This document shows positions 17,016 to 26,203 of a stretch of 64,000 nucleotides of DNA, piece by piece. Below the pieces are notes generated by a model. The model did no database searches. It saw only the letters and a program-made list of their open reading frames with translations, and was not told the origin of the DNA. Each line of letters begins with the position of its first letter. Position 1 is the first letter of the stretch. Source of the DNA: Qingshengfaniella alkalisoli (GTDB lineage Bacteria; Pseudomonadota; Alphaproteobacteria; Rhodobacterales; Rhodobacteraceae); contig NZ_CP042265.1 in NCBI RefSeq assembly GCF_007855645.1, positions 62,001-126,000 of the forward strand, given 5' to 3'. The position numbers were made by a program, and so were the translations under genes.

Positions 17016-20000
17016 ATGGCGCGCTTTTTCATTCATCGCCCGGTTTTTGCCTGGGTCATCGCATTCGTGACCATGATGGCAGGCGGGCTTGGCCTGATGA
17101 GCCTGCCGATCGAGCAGTATCCCCAGGTCGCTCCCACCACCGTCTCGATCCGCGCAAGCTATACTGGGGCATCGGCGGAGATTGTTGAATCCTCGGTGAC
17201 AACGGTCGTCGAGGACGCAATGACGGGTATCGAGGGGCTGGTCTATATGACTTCGTCTTCGTCGCCTGGTTCTGCCTCGATTACCCTGACCTTTGATGAC
17301 AGCATCGATCCGGACATCGCGCAGGTCCAGGTGCAGAACAAGCTACAACTGGTCACCTCACAGTTGCCGTCCGTTGTGCAACAGAACGGTGTGAACGTCT
17401 CGCGCTCGACCTCGTCCATCCTGCTCGTCGGCGCGCTCACATCTACGGACGGCCAGTTGAATTCCCTTGAGTTGGGTGACATGGTCACGCAGCGTCTGGA
17501 AGACCCGGTCAAGCGGACTCCGGGCGTCGGCTCGATAAGCAGTTTCGGTTCCGGGTACGCAATGCGGATCTGGCTGGATCCCATGAAACTGGTGCAATAT
17601 CAGGTCACACCGGCCAACGTGATCAGCGCCGTGTCGGACCAGAACACCAATGTGACTGTGGGCAGCCTCGGCAGCCAGCCATCGCCGGAAGGCCAGCGGA
17701 TGACGCTGTCTGTCTCGGCTCAGTCGCAATTCGCATCCGTGGAAGAGTTTGAGCGTATCCTGTTGCGCGTCGATCCAGATGGCTCCACCGTTTTCCTGGG
17801 CGACGTTGCGCGCATCGAGATCGGCGAGGAGAACTACGGGTCTTCGTCGCGTTTCAACGGCAATCCGGCTGCAGGGTTTGCCGTCAATCTGGCTACCGGC
17901 GCCAATGCGGTCTCGACCGCCGAAGCCGTGCGCGCGACGGTTGCGGACATCACCGCCTCGCTGCCCGAAGGGGTGGAGGTTGTCTATCCCTACGACACCT
18001 CGCCCTTCGTCGAAAAGTCGATCACTCAGGTCTACAAGACGCTCGCCGAGGCCGTTCTATTGGTCTTCCTTGTGATTCTCGTCTTCCTGCAGAGCTGGCG
18101 CGCAACGCTGATCCCGGTCATGGCCATCCCGGTCGTGTTGCTGGGTACGTTCGGTGTACTGACCGTGGCAGGATTCACCATCAACACGCTGACCATGTTC
18201 GCCATGGTGCTTGCGATCGGCCTTCTCGTCGATGATGCGATCGTCGTCGTTGAGAACGTCGAACGCGTGATGGAGGAAGATGGGCTCGACCCGGTTTCCG
18301 CCACCGAGAAGAGTATGGAGGAAATCACCTCGGCGCTGGTCGGCATCGTGTTGGTCCTGTCGGCCGTGTTCCTGCCTATGGCCTTCATGGGCGGATCTAC
18401 CGGGGTGATCTATCGTCAGTTTTCGCTGACGATCATCACCGCGATGATACTGTCGCTGGGCGTGGCGATCATCCTGACCCCGGCAATGTGCGCGAGCCTG
18501 CTGAAACCGCGTGCTCATGGCAGTGGCATCGCGCCCGCGCGTTGGTTCAACCGCAATCTTGATCGTGTGACCGCGGGGTATGGCGCTGCAGTTTCACGTT
18601 TCGTGAAACGGCCGTTTCGCATGCTGATCGTTCTGGCGGCGATCGGCGCGGGGGCGCTCGCGCTCTATGAAAAGCTGCCCGGGTCGTTCCTGCCTGCCGA
18701 GGATCAGGGCGTGCTGATGGTGATCGTCGAGACCCCTGATGGCTCAACCACAGCGCAGACCGAGGCATTGGTTGAGCAGGTCGAGACCTATCTTCTGGAA
18801 AACGAGAAGGACACGGTGGGGTCCGCCTTCTCCGCGCTTGGTTTCGGTTTTTCCGGGTCGGGCCAGAACACTGCGATGATCTTCGTCAAGCTGAAGGACT
18901 ATAAAGATCGCGAGGGCTTCGATGCCGCTTCGCTGGTGGACCGGGCAAATGCCCATTTCTATATGACGGGCCGTGCCGGTCAGGTCTATCTTCTGCAGCC
19001 TCCGGCGATCCAGGGCATGGGTGCATCCTCGGGCTTCTCCATGTACCTGGTGGATCAGTCCGGCAATGGTCAGGAAGAGCTATCCGCGACCGCCAGCGAT
19101 CTGGTTGCGAGGACACAGGCCGATGGCCGCGTCACCAACCTACGCGGGAACGAGGCACCGTTTCAAACCTCGCTCAGACTCGATGTTGATCAGCAGAAGG
19201 CTGCGGCCTTCGGGCTTTCGATCGGCGAGATCAACGATATGCTTTCCGTCATCTTCTCGGGGCGAGAAGTTAACGACTTCGCCTTGGGCACCGAGTTGCG
19301 TCCGGTTATCGTCCAGGGTGAAGGCAACGCACGCTCGCAGCCGGAAGATATCGACCAATGGCATGCGCGCAACGCGGAAGGCGAAATGGTATCCTTCGGC
19401 GCCTTTACCACTCAGGCTTGGGATCAGGAACCGCAGGCGCTCGCGCGCTATGGTGGCACCCGCGCCATGGAACTGAGCGGCTCGGCGGCACTTGGACTGT
19501 CTTCGGGGGCCGCAATGGAAGCCATGGAACAGATGGTCGGAGAGATGCCTGGTGGGTACAGCGCCGCATGGACCGGGATGTCCTACCAGGAACGGCTTTC
19601 GGGCAATCAGGCGCCGATGCTGTTCGCGCTGTCCGCGCTTGTGGTGTTCTTCGCGCTGGCTGCCCTCTATGAGAGCTGGGCGGTGCCCCTCGCCGTAATG
19701 ATGACAGTGCCAATTGGTGTGCTTGGCGCGCTGGCGGCGGCCCTGGTCTTCGGCCAGTCGAATGATGTCTACTTCAAGGTTGGCCTGCTTACGACCATAG
19801 GGCTCGCTGCGCGCAACGCGATTCTGATAGTCGAGTTCGCCCAGATCCTTGTGAAGGAGGGCAAGCCTTTGCTCGAAGTGGCCATCACTGCCTCGAAAAT
19901 GCGGCTGCGTCCTATCCTGATGACGACCTTCGCTTTCATGCTTGGTGTGCTGCCGTTGGCACTCGCCTCGGGCGCAGGTGCCGCGGCGCAACATTCTATC

Positions 20001-20126
20001 GGCATCGGCGTCCTGGGCGGGATGATCTCTTCGGCGGTGATCGGGATCTTCTTGGTGCCGGTCTTTTACGTGGCGGTGCTCAAAGCTGTCCAGCTCTTTG
20101 CTGGCAAGAAGCGGCAAGCAGCATGA
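17016..20126 (+). CDS. RND multidrug efflux permease (HAE1, AcrB-like)
   Basis: 1036 residues, the usual AcrB/MexB length. It opens FFIHRPVFAWVIAFVTMMAG (TM1), has two large periplasmic loops (about 30-335 and 560-870) and twelve membrane segments. The proton-relay aspartates lie in VLAIGLLVDDAIVVVENVER near residue 400, with the matching lysine region around TM10 (GLAARNAILIVEFA). It should export drugs, dyes or lipophilic compounds using the proton gradient. It is co-transcribed with the adaptor and controlled by the divergent TetR. Confidence 0.95.
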   Translation: MARFFIHRPVFAWVIAFVTMMAGGLGLMSLPIEQYPQVAPTTVSIRASYTGASAEIVESSVTTVVEDAMTGIEGLVYMTSSSSPGSASITLTFDDSIDPDIAQVQVQNKLQLVTSQLPSVVQQNGVNVSRSTSSILLVGALTSTDGQLNSLELGDMVTQRLEDPVKRTPGVGSISSFGSGYAMRIWLDPMKLVQYQVTPANVISAVSDQNTNVTVGSLGSQPSPEGQRMTLSVSAQSQFASVEEFERILLRVDPDGSTVFLGDVARIEIGEENYGSSSRFNGNPAAGFAVNLATGANAVSTAEAVRATVADITASLPEGVEVVYPYDTSPFVEKSITQVYKTLAEAVLLVFLVILVFLQSWRATLIPVMAIPVVLLGTFGVLTVAGFTINTLTMFAMVLAIGLLVDDAIVVVENVERVMEEDGLDPVSATEKSMEEITSALVGIVLVLSAVFLPMAFMGGSTGVIYRQFSLTIITAMILSLGVAIILTPAMCASLLKPRAHGSGIAPARWFNRNLDRVTAGYGAAVSRFVKRPFRMLIVLAAIGAGALALYEKLPGSFLPAEDQGVLMVIVETPDGSTTAQTEALVEQVETYLLENEKDTVGSAFSALGFGFSGSGQNTAMIFVKLKDYKDREGFDAASLVDRANAHFYMTGRAGQVYLLQPPAIQGMGASSGFSMYLVDQSGNGQEELSATASDLVARTQADGRVTNLRGNEAPFQTSLRLDVDQQKAAAFGLSIGEINDMLSVIFSGREVNDFALGTELRPVIVQGEGNARSQPEDIDQWHARNAEGEMVSFGAFTTQAWDQEPQALARYGGTRAMELSGSAALGLSSGAAMEAMEQMVGEMPGGYSAAWTGMSYQERLSGNQAPMLFALSALVVFFALAALYESWAVPLAVMMTVPIGVLGALAAALVFGQSNDVYFKVGLLTTIGLAARNAILIVEFAQILVKEGKPLLEVAITASKMRLRPILMTTFAFMLGVLPLALASGAGAAAQHSIGIGVLGGMISSAVIGIFLVPVFYVAVLKAVQLFAGKKRQAA

Positions 20127-20131
20127 TCCGA

Positions 20132-20427
20132 TCAGCTAGTCTGACAGCGCTGGTTTTCGGGAACAAGCACCACGAGAGCGACGCTTTCGAGATGGCGTCT
20201 CGCAAGTTGGACCGGATTGAGAACCCACCCCTTGCCGGTGAGACTGCCTCAGAGGAAACTCTGCGTCGAAAGGAGCCAGTGTGTGGGAAGGGTAGGTCGT
20301 GCCCGAAGACTTCTGACGCCCAGACGTCCTGGAGCCGGTTTTTTTGATCGAAGATGAGAGTGGGCACGCGCTGGAATGCCTCCTCCGTGAGGCCGTCGCG
20401 GAAGCGCAGAGCAACGAGGTCGGGGCC
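20132..20427 (-). pseudogene. ArgP/IciA-type LysR regulator, C-terminal remnant
   Basis: On the minus strand one frame reads LRFRDGLTEEAFQRVPTLIF, then DQKNRLQDVWASEVFG. A second frame continues HWLLSTQSFL, a TGA stop, then GSLTGKGWVLNPVQLARRHL. Together these match, in order, the C-terminal effector domain of ArgP (the FADGFTREAL, FNRKDTLQ, HYVPSS and LEGM-MVPE blocks). One frameshift and one stop break it, and the N-terminal two thirds are missing. ArgP regulates arginine export genes, and no such gene is nearby. The remaining bases to 20707 show nothing I can identify. Confidence 0.6.
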
Positions 20428-20707
20428 TCCCTAGATCCAGCGCAGTTCAGCAGCTCTGTCGATCCTACTCGGCCCACTCCTGCCATTGAACGCGCGGCCC
20501 CGCGCCGCGGGACTGCATCACCTTACCAGCCATTCGCTGCGCTTGCGAAGCTGGGCACAGGGCAGTTTTGACCAAGCCAGCGCATCGTCCATGAACTCGT
20601 GGAAACCCACTGGCACACCAAGTTCGTCGTCCAGAGACTTGCGCGTTGAAGGGGAAGGACACGTCAGGCGATGTGCGACGGTGCGCTCGATCCCCGTGCT
20701 GGCCGTG

Positions 20708-21586
20708 TCAGGTTCCATCCTCAAGCCGCGACCAAAGTGCCGTCGCCACCGGCCCCGGGGCCTGATCCCGGCGGCGGATGGCAAAAATCTCGGACCGGCG
20801 CGGGGGGAAGCCTTCGACGACCAACGGGACGAGCGTGCCCTCCAGAATATCGCTGCAGATCAGGTGATCCGGCAGCCCACCCCAGCCCTGACCGGCGAGG
20901 ATTACTTGCTTCTTGGCTGCAAAATCCGAAACCGTCCATTTGCGTCCGCCAGGCAGCAGGTCACGGCTCTGATTGTCCTCGGGCCCTCCGGTGCCTGCCA
21001 CAATAATCTGCGGGATCGACTGCATCACCGACATCGGCAGCGCGTCCGGGCCGAGCCGCGCGGCCATCTCGAGGCAGGCCACAGGGCGGATCGTGACCTC
21101 GGTCAGGCGACGCGTCTCGACCTCGTCCACCGGAACGCCGTCAAGAGTCGCGATCGCCAGGTCGGCCCGCCCCTCCATCAGCCGTGCGATCGGGCCGCCC
21201 ATCATTTCCGTCGACAGGCGCAGGTGTGTCGCCGGGAATTCCTGCCCGATCTCCGCCAGAACTGACAGCAAGTGACCCAATGGCAGGGTCGCGGTTACGG
21301 CAAGGCGTAGCTCTGGTTCCTCCCGCGCGCGGAGGCGTGCAGCCGTTGCGCCCAGTTCGCGCATCTGCGCCAGAACGCGGCTGGCCTCGCGGAAAAAGAC
21401 CTGCCCCTCGGCAGTCAGGCTGGGCCGGTAGCTGTCGCGGGAGAAGAGCGTCAGTTCGAGCTCCTCTTCCAGCTGCCGGATCGTATGGCTGATGGCGCTT
21501 TGCGACTTGTTGAGACGTTCCGCCGCGCCGCGGAAGGTGCCGGTGGTGACAATGGCCTCGAAGGCAAGGAGCTGTTCGTGCTTCAT
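20708..21586 (-). CDS. LysR-family regulator of the GST operon
   Basis: 292 residues. The N-terminal winged helix-turn-helix (MKHEQLLAFEAIVTTGTFRG, then NKSQSAISHTIRQLEEELEL) is followed by the effector-binding domain from about residue 90. It is divergent from the GST, NTF2-like, tautomerase and nitronate monooxygenase genes, with 99 bases between, and likely activates them in response to an electrophile or nitro compound. The inducer is unknown. Confidence 0.9.
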   Translation of the reverse strand: MKHEQLLAFEAIVTTGTFRGAAERLNKSQSAISHTIRQLEEELELTLFSRDSYRPSLTAEGQVFFREASRVLAQMRELGATAARLRAREEPELRLAVTATLPLGHLLSVLAEIGQEFPATHLRLSTEMMGGPIARLMEGRADLAIATLDGVPVDEVETRRLTEVTIRPVACLEMAARLGPDALPMSVMQSIPQIIVAGTGGPEDNQSRDLLPGGRKWTVSDFAAKKQVILAGQGWGGLPDHLICSDILEGTLVPLVVEGFPPRRSEIFAIRRRDQAPGPVATALWSRLEDGT

Positions 21587-21594
21587 GATGATCG

Positions 21595-21612
21595 ATAAAC
21601 AAGATCGTTTAT
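21595..21612. promoter_or_regulatory. LysR-type palindrome ATAAAC-N6-GTTTAT
   Basis: A perfect inverted repeat with 6-base arms and a 6-base spacer lies 9 bases upstream of the LysR start and about 75 bases upstream of the GST start. LysR proteins commonly bind such interrupted dyads in the divergent region. Confidence 0.55.
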
Positions 21613-21685
21613 GTGAAAACTCGATATTATCAGTAGGTCAAAAATCGGAGTAGCGAAAGGCATACCTCAACCCGGAGACCTCAGG

Positions 21686-22297
21686 ATGAAACTCTACTAC
21701 AAACCCGGCGCCTGCCCACTCGCCAGCCACATCGCCCTCTACGAGACCGGTGCGGTCTTCGAAATCGAGGCCGTGGATACTCATGCGGGCCGCACCGAAA
21801 CCGGCGACGACTTCCGCGCGATCAACCCCAATGGTTACGTGCCTGCCCTGCGGCTCGATGACGGGGCGATTCTGACTGAAGGCGCGGCGGTGCTTCAGTT
21901 GATCGCGGACCGCCACCCCGAGGCTGGGCTCGCGCCTGAAGCCGGGACCTTCGACCGGACCCGCCTGCACGAGGCACTTAACTGGATCTCGGCCGAACTG
22001 CACAAGGCCTTTGGCCCGCTCTTCCGCAGTAGCGCCACAAAAGACGAACAGGCTGCTGCCCGCATTGCCGTGGCCACAAAGTTTGACCGGGTCGAGTCCC
22101 AATTTTCGGACGGCCGCACCTGGATGGTGGCGGACCGCTTCTCGGTTGCCGATGCCTATCTTTTCGCAGTGGCCAACTGGGCCAACTTTATCGGCATCGA
22201 CCTCGCCCGCTGGCCAAACCTTGCCGCCTTTGTCGCCCGCGTCGCCGAGCGGCCCGCGACGCAGAATGCGATGAAAGCGGAAGGGTTGATCCAATGA
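21686..22297 (+). CDS. Glutathione S-transferase, beta-class-like
   Basis: 203 residues. The thioredoxin-like N-terminal domain starts MKLYYKPGACPLASHIAL with cysteine 10, as in bacterial beta-class GSTs; the cis-proline region is NGYVPALRLDDG and the glutathione gamma-Glu contact lies in LTEGAAVLQLIAD. The helical C-terminal domain includes the conserved VADRFSVADAYLFAV N-capping segment. It should conjugate or reduce electrophiles with glutathione. First gene of a four-gene operon; its stop overlaps the next start. Confidence 0.92.
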   Translation: MKLYYKPGACPLASHIALYETGAVFEIEAVDTHAGRTETGDDFRAINPNGYVPALRLDDGAILTEGAAVLQLIADRHPEAGLAPEAGTFDRTRLHEALNWISAELHKAFGPLFRSSATKDEQAAARIAVATKFDRVESQFSDGRTWMVADRFSVADAYLFAVANWANFIGIDLARWPNLAAFVARVAERPATQNAMKAEGLIQ

Positions 22298-22674
22298 CAC
22301 CCACCGGTCAAGCCGAGGTCGTCGCGTTAATGGAAGCCTATTTTGAAGGCCTTCATCAAGCCAACAGCACCATGCTCCGCCGGGTCTTCCATCCTCGTCT
22401 CTCCTATGTCTGCGCGACGGAGGGAGATGAGCTGTACTTCGATCTCGATACCTACATGGCGCGTGTCGACGGACGCGAGTCACCTGCCAAACGCGGCGAC
22501 CCACGGGACGATGCGATCCTGGAAATCGCCTTCGGCAGCGACCGCATAGCTCGAGTCACTGCGCGGATGAGCATGATGGGGCGCGACTACCTCGATTTCC
22601 TGACGTTGGTGCCGCATGGTGGCAACTGGCGCATCGTAACCAAGGTTTTCACCTATCTTCCAAGGAAGAACTGA
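22294..22674 (+). CDS. NTF2-like/lumazine-binding-fold protein
   Basis: 126 residues with the NTF2-like cone fold pattern: helix EVVALMEAYFEGLHQANSTM, then FHPRLSYVC, and the beta-rich end ARVTARMSMMGRDYLDFLTL with WRIVTKVFTYL. Members include small isomerases and ligand-binding proteins, so the function is not fixed. The ATG overlaps the GST stop (ATGA), showing translational coupling in the operon. Confidence 0.8.
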   Translation: MTPTGQAEVVALMEAYFEGLHQANSTMLRRVFHPRLSYVCATEGDELYFDLDTYMARVDGRESPAKRGDPRDDAILEIAFGSDRIARVTARMSMMGRDYLDFLTLVPHGGNWRIVTKVFTYLPRKN

Positions 22675-22677
22675 ACC

Positions 22678-22896
22678 ATGCCCTATGTGAACATCAAGAT
22701 CACCCGCGAAGGCGGGCCGGACGGCACCGGCCCTTCAGCGGACGACAAGTCCAGACTCATCGCGGGCGTGACCGACCTTCTCCACACGGTGCTGGACAAG
22801 AACCCCGCTACCACCTTCGTCGTAATCGAAGAAGTCGAGCTTGAGAACTGGGGGGTCGGCGGGTTGACCGTGGAAGACTACAGGGCGCGGCAATGA
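22678..22896 (+). CDS. 4-oxalocrotonate tautomerase-family protein
   Basis: 72 residues, the usual tautomerase size. The protein starts MPYVNIKITREG, so removal of methionine leaves the catalytic N-terminal proline. The middle helix (DDKSRLIAGVTDLLHTVLDK) and the TFVVIEEVELENWGVGG strand and turn match the family. These enzymes shift keto-enol or dienol double bonds, and some dehalogenate. It sits three bases after the NTF2-like gene and overlaps the next gene by four bases. Confidence 0.85.
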   Translation: MPYVNIKITREGGPDGTGPSADDKSRLIAGVTDLLHTVLDKNPATTFVVIEEVELENWGVGGLTVEDYRARQ

Positions 22897-23867
22897 GAAC
22901 CCGGCTGACCGATGCGTTCGGCCTCAAAGTGCCGATAATTCAGGCGCCCATGGCCTTCGTCGCGGGCGGGACCCTGGCCGCTGCCGTGTCGCTTGCTGGT
23001 GGGCTTGGCCTGATTGGCGGGGGGTATGGCGATGCGGATTGGATCGAAGAACAGTTCGATATCGCGGGCGATGCGCCGGTGGGCCTCGGCCTCATCTCCT
23101 TCGTGCTGGACGATCAACCCGCTCTTCTGGATCGGGTCCTGGCGCGCAGTCCCCGGGCACTGTTCCTGTCGTTCGCCGACCCGGCGCCGTTTCTCGACAA
23201 GGCCCGCAAGGTTGGTGTTCCGGTAATCTGCCAGGTTCAGACATTTCGGGATGCCTGCCACGCCATCGACTTGGGCGTCGACGTGGTCGTTGCACAAGGT
23301 GGCGACGCCGGCGGCCACGGTCAGAGCCGGGGCACAATGGCCTTCGTCCCTGAAGTGGCCGACGAGATCGCTCGCCGGGGGAGCGAAAGCGTTCTATGTG
23401 CGGCGGGCGGCATCGCCGATGCAAGGGGCGTCCTTGCTGCACTTGCCCTTGGTGCTGACGGCGCGGTGATCGGAACGCGGTTCTGGGGCGCACGAGAGTC
23501 GCTCGTGGATCGGCGGCTGGTCGATCCGACGCTGGCCCACACCGGTGATGACACGATCCGCACGCGCGTCATCGACTCAGTCCGTCGCATCGATTGGCCC
23601 GAGCGCTATTCCGGTCGCGTCCTGCGAACAACCTTCGTGGATCGCTGGAATGATGATGACGCCGGGCTCAGAAGTGACCTTCCTGCGCAGGAAAAGCTGT
23701 GGCAGGCCGCAATCGAGACGGCAGATACATCCGTTTTGGCCCCTTTCGTCGGGGAGGCCATCGGACTGGTTGGGGCCGCGGACGATGCGGCTGGCGTCAT
23801 CGCCATGATCCAGGCAGATATGCAAGAAGTCTTCGGCCACCTAACCGGACTTACCTCCCCTGCCTGA
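22893..23867 (+). CDS. Nitronate monooxygenase (2-nitropropane dioxygenase-like)
   Basis: 324 residues, an FMN TIM barrel. Hallmarks are VPIIQAPMAFVAGGTLAAAV at the N-terminus, AGGLGLIGGG, the AQGGDAGGHG motif with the active-site histidine near residue 150, and the phosphate-binding AAGGIADARG with GADGAVIGTRF. The family oxidises alkyl nitronates and related toxic nitro compounds. As the last gene of the GST operon it supports a role in detoxifying electrophilic or nitro compounds; the substrate itself is inferred. Confidence 0.9.
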   Translation: MRTRLTDAFGLKVPIIQAPMAFVAGGTLAAAVSLAGGLGLIGGGYGDADWIEEQFDIAGDAPVGLGLISFVLDDQPALLDRVLARSPRALFLSFADPAPFLDKARKVGVPVICQVQTFRDACHAIDLGVDVVVAQGGDAGGHGQSRGTMAFVPEVADEIARRGSESVLCAAGGIADARGVLAALALGADGAVIGTRFWGARESLVDRRLVDPTLAHTGDDTIRTRVIDSVRRIDWPERYSGRVLRTTFVDRWNDDDAGLRSDLPAQEKLWQAAIETADTSVLAPFVGEAIGLVGAADDAAGVIAMIQADMQEVFGHLTGLTSPA

Positions 23868-24316
23868 CGGGACTCTCATGGGACATCGAATGCCGACTCT
23901 GAGAGGACATTCGTCGATCTCGCAGCGAAAGTCCGCTCCCGCCCGACCTGCATGTGCCGCCTCACCGGACTGATCGTCAGGCGTGGGTCCGCTCCGGGCT
24001 GACACCGGTCGACTGCTCCTGCAGCATTTGAGAAGCTGGGCAGCGACCGCTCCGGGTTCGGTGCGGACTTCTGCGTTGCAGCGCGGCGGCCATGATCTGA
24101 CCGAGCATCTGCGACATAAGCGGCCCAATGCTGCCCTCGAGAGCTGGCTGTGTTGCTGCGTCGCGACCCGTCGAACTTGCCATTCGGTGCATCCGCGAAT
24201 TGCGAGACTTGTGAAATCGGTTTGCTGCTCTACGGAAAGATCAGTGCGATGCAGCCATCGCCAAGATGGAACGGCCACCTAGCAAGCATGGACTATCAAG
24301 GGATTTTGAATCGGGC
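23868..24316. other. Non-coding stretch with dispersed repeat remnant
   Basis: About 450 bases without a credible gene. A TGCAGCATTTG segment lies near 24018, and a stretch at about 24160-24195 resembles one at about 54405-54450 (shared CCCGTCGAA, TTGCCATT and GGTGCATCC). Both occur elsewhere between genes in this window. Most likely decayed repeated DNA. Confidence 0.4.
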
Positions 24317-24904
24317 CTAGGCGAGCGGCTCGTAGCGATTCACCACGATGCCGCATGCATATGCCTTCGAGCCAAGCAAGCGAAAATTGCCGAAGTCAGC
24401 TTGGTCGAAGATGTGCCTTCCGCCGCCAAGTGCAGCCGGATTAATGTAGAATTGAAATTCGTCCACCAGTCCAGCGGCGATCAATGCCGAGGCAAAACCC
24501 GCACCGCCGAAAACAGCGATGTTGCCACCTTCCTCGGCCTTCAACGCGCCGACCTCACGAGAAAGGTCCCCGCTCCTGACCACTGTGCGCTCCCATCGGG
24601 TCTCTTCCAGCCTATCACTCGGCACCACCTTCTGCACATCGATGATACGCTGCGCGAAGGCATAGAACGGGTCTTGCGGATATCTCTTCGCCGCATCTCC
24701 CCAATGAGACAGATAGCCTTCCTCCGCCATCTTGCGGCTCAACAAGATGGTGTCGATGGACTGGAAGTGGGCGTTAAAATCCCGCTTGAGCACCTCGTCC
24801 CAGCGGTTGTCGTCGCCCCAGCCCCAAACCTGCCAATCGTGATCGCCGCCAGCGCCAACAAAGCCGTCGACCGACATCTGCATCTGAAGAACGAGCTTTC
24901 TCAT
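24317..24904 (-). CDS. Dihydrofolate reductase-fold protein (RibD C-terminal type)
   Basis: 195 residues. It begins MRKLVLQMQMSVDGFVGAGG, the typical start of the RibD_C/DHFR-like family, with a TILLSRKMAEEGYLSHW substrate strand and a cofactor-loop segment GGNIAVFGGAGFASALIAAG. Such stand-alone proteins are presumed NADPH-dependent reductases whose substrates are mostly unknown. It is divergent from an HxlR regulator. Its start codon overlaps a 41-codon frame on the same strand. Confidence 0.88.
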   Translation of the reverse strand: MRKLVLQMQMSVDGFVGAGGDHDWQVWGWGDDNRWDEVLKRDFNAHFQSIDTILLSRKMAEEGYLSHWGDAAKRYPQDPFYAFAQRIIDVQKVVPSDRLEETRWERTVVRSGDLSREVGALKAEEGGNIAVFGGAGFASALIAAGLVDEFQFYINPAALGGGRHIFDQADFGNFRLLGSKAYACGIVVNRYEPLA

Positions 24905-25026
24905 TTTGGGAATCCTCCAGTTCGATAAGTGGTTAGGTTTACCAAAGTTGTCGCGCCAAATTCACTGGTAGAGCCGGCTTTCATAAAAGCGTGCGTTTCT
25001 CCCCTCAAAGGATTCAAGCGGGTCAT
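24901..25026 (-). CDS. Possible 41-residue upstream protein overlapping the reductase
   Basis: A short frame begins ATG at 25026 with a strong GGAAGGAG 5-6 bases upstream and ends in a TGA that shares bases with the reductase ATG (ATGA). The product (MTRLNPLRGETHAFMKAGST..., ending TTYRTGGFPK) matches nothing I know. It may be a real small protein, a leader peptide for translational coupling, or the stub of a deleted gene. Confidence 0.35.
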   Translation of the reverse strand: MTRLNPLRGETHAFMKAGSTSEFGATTLVNLTTYRTGGFPK

Positions 25027-25145
25027 AAAATTCTCCTTCCTCAAAACAATGCCAACCAACTGGGTCTAAATTGCTTTACAATTGGAACTGTTGACGCCGG
25101 ACAAAATAATGTCAATAGTAAAGTGATTTAAAAATGGAAGCAAAA

Positions 25146-25553
25146 ATGTCAGGCAAGGAAAAATCGAACTGCCCCATCAACCTGTCACTCGAGGTAATCG
25201 GCGACCGATGGACATTGTTGATCATTCGCGACATGATGTTCGCTGGTAAAAAGCACTTCCGAGAGTTCTTGCAGTCGGATGAGGGTGTCTCGTCGCGCAC
25301 TCTTGCTGGTCGGTTGCAAACCCTTCAGGCGGAGGGGATCGTGACGCGCCACGACGATCCCGATCACAAGCTCAAGGCGATCTACCGCCTGACGAAAGCC
25401 GGGATCGATCTTCTGCCGCTACTGGTGGAACTGGGTGTCTGGGGGAACCGCTATCGTGCTGCCGACCCTGAATTGGGGGCCATCGCGGAAGAGCTTGCAA
25501 CAGGCGGGCCTGAGGCAGTTGGACGGATGAAGCGACGACTTGCATCAGAGTAA
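25146..25553 (+). CDS. HxlR-family transcriptional regulator
   Basis: 135 residues from the preferred start, which has GGAAG five bases upstream; an alternative ATG lies 12 bases earlier. The winged helix-turn-helix is clear: CPINLSLEVIGDRWTLLIIR, then FREFLQSDEGVSSRTLAGRL and the wing region DDPDHKLKAIYRLTKAG. The family cysteine before the first helix is present (SNCPI). It is divergent from the RibD-like reductase, its probable target, as often seen for aldehyde- or quinone-sensing HxlR proteins. The signal is not known here. Confidence 0.9.
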   Translation: MSGKEKSNCPINLSLEVIGDRWTLLIIRDMMFAGKKHFREFLQSDEGVSSRTLAGRLQTLQAEGIVTRHDDPDHKLKAIYRLTKAGIDLLPLLVELGVWGNRYRAADPELGAIAEELATGGPEAVGRMKRRLASE

Positions 25554-25618
25554 CCCGGGGTTGAATGAATTCTATGACTATACCGGGGAAGGTCCCGGTG
25601 TGGAGGCTCTCCACACCC

Positions 25619-25935
25619 GCACCATGCGACTGTCCACGACCGAGTTCATTCGCCGGTTCCTGATGCATGTCCTCCCCGCCGGCTTCCACCGTATCCGCCA
25701 CGCAGGCTTCCTAGCCAATGGCATCCGCCGCGACAGGATCAAAAAGATCAGGTGCCTGATCGATAGGGCGCTGGAGTCTGATCAGAGGGCCGGTGAAAAC
25801 GGGCGCGTCGATTCCGACGAACGAGACCTGCACCGGACATGCCCCAAATGCGGTGGCGCGATGCGTGTCATCGAAACCTTTACTCGCGGCCAAACCCCGA
25901 AGTCCCGCGCGCCGCCATGGGAGGATGCCGCATGA
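25619..25935 (+). mobile_element. IS91-type transposase, C-terminal fragment
   Basis: About 105 residues match the end of the IS91 transposase at 3207-4406: TTEFIRRFLMHVLPAGFHRI, a RDRIKKIRCL segment, the CPKCGGAMRVIETFTRGQ zinc knuckle and the final SRAPPWEDAA. The HUH and tyrosine parts are absent. It is a remnant from a different, diverged copy joined to unrelated sequence near 25619, close behind the HxlR gene. Confidence 0.8.
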
Positions 25936-26012
25936 TCCAACCATCATACCCGGCCCCGCAATCCGGAAGCGCCGGACCAGTCCACGCGACCAGGACCAGA
26001 CTTCATCCCGCA

Positions 26013-26203
26013 ATGTCGCTGTTGGAAATCATCCTGCAGATCATTGCCGAGATCATCGAGGACTTCCTGTGCGCGCGGCGGTCGGAGGTTGCGCGTGATG
26101 CATCTATCGCCGCTGCGCTGGCAGGAAGTACGAACAGCCGGATGATCCGGAGATCACCGCGTTGTTCAAGAAGTATGAGTCTGGGGCCACCAATGATGTT
26201 TGA
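26013..26203 (+). pseudogene. Small hydrophobic unknown protein, apparently frameshifted
   Basis: A frame from 26013 gives MSLLEIILQIIAEIIEDFLC, a natural amphipathic or hydrophobic N-terminus. After about 26120 it degenerates, but a second frame there continues with a convincing hydrophilic end (RKYEQPDDPEITALFKKYES) to a TGA at 26203. Joined, they give a protein of about 60 residues with a single shift. No family was recognised. It follows the IS91 fragment directly. Confidence 0.45.

Noticed and set aside
20518-20784. A further part of the ArgP remnant on the minus strand (GFHEFMDDALAW)
   Set aside because: It resembles an ArgP block only weakly and lies in the wrong order relative to the better-supported blocks, so it was not included.
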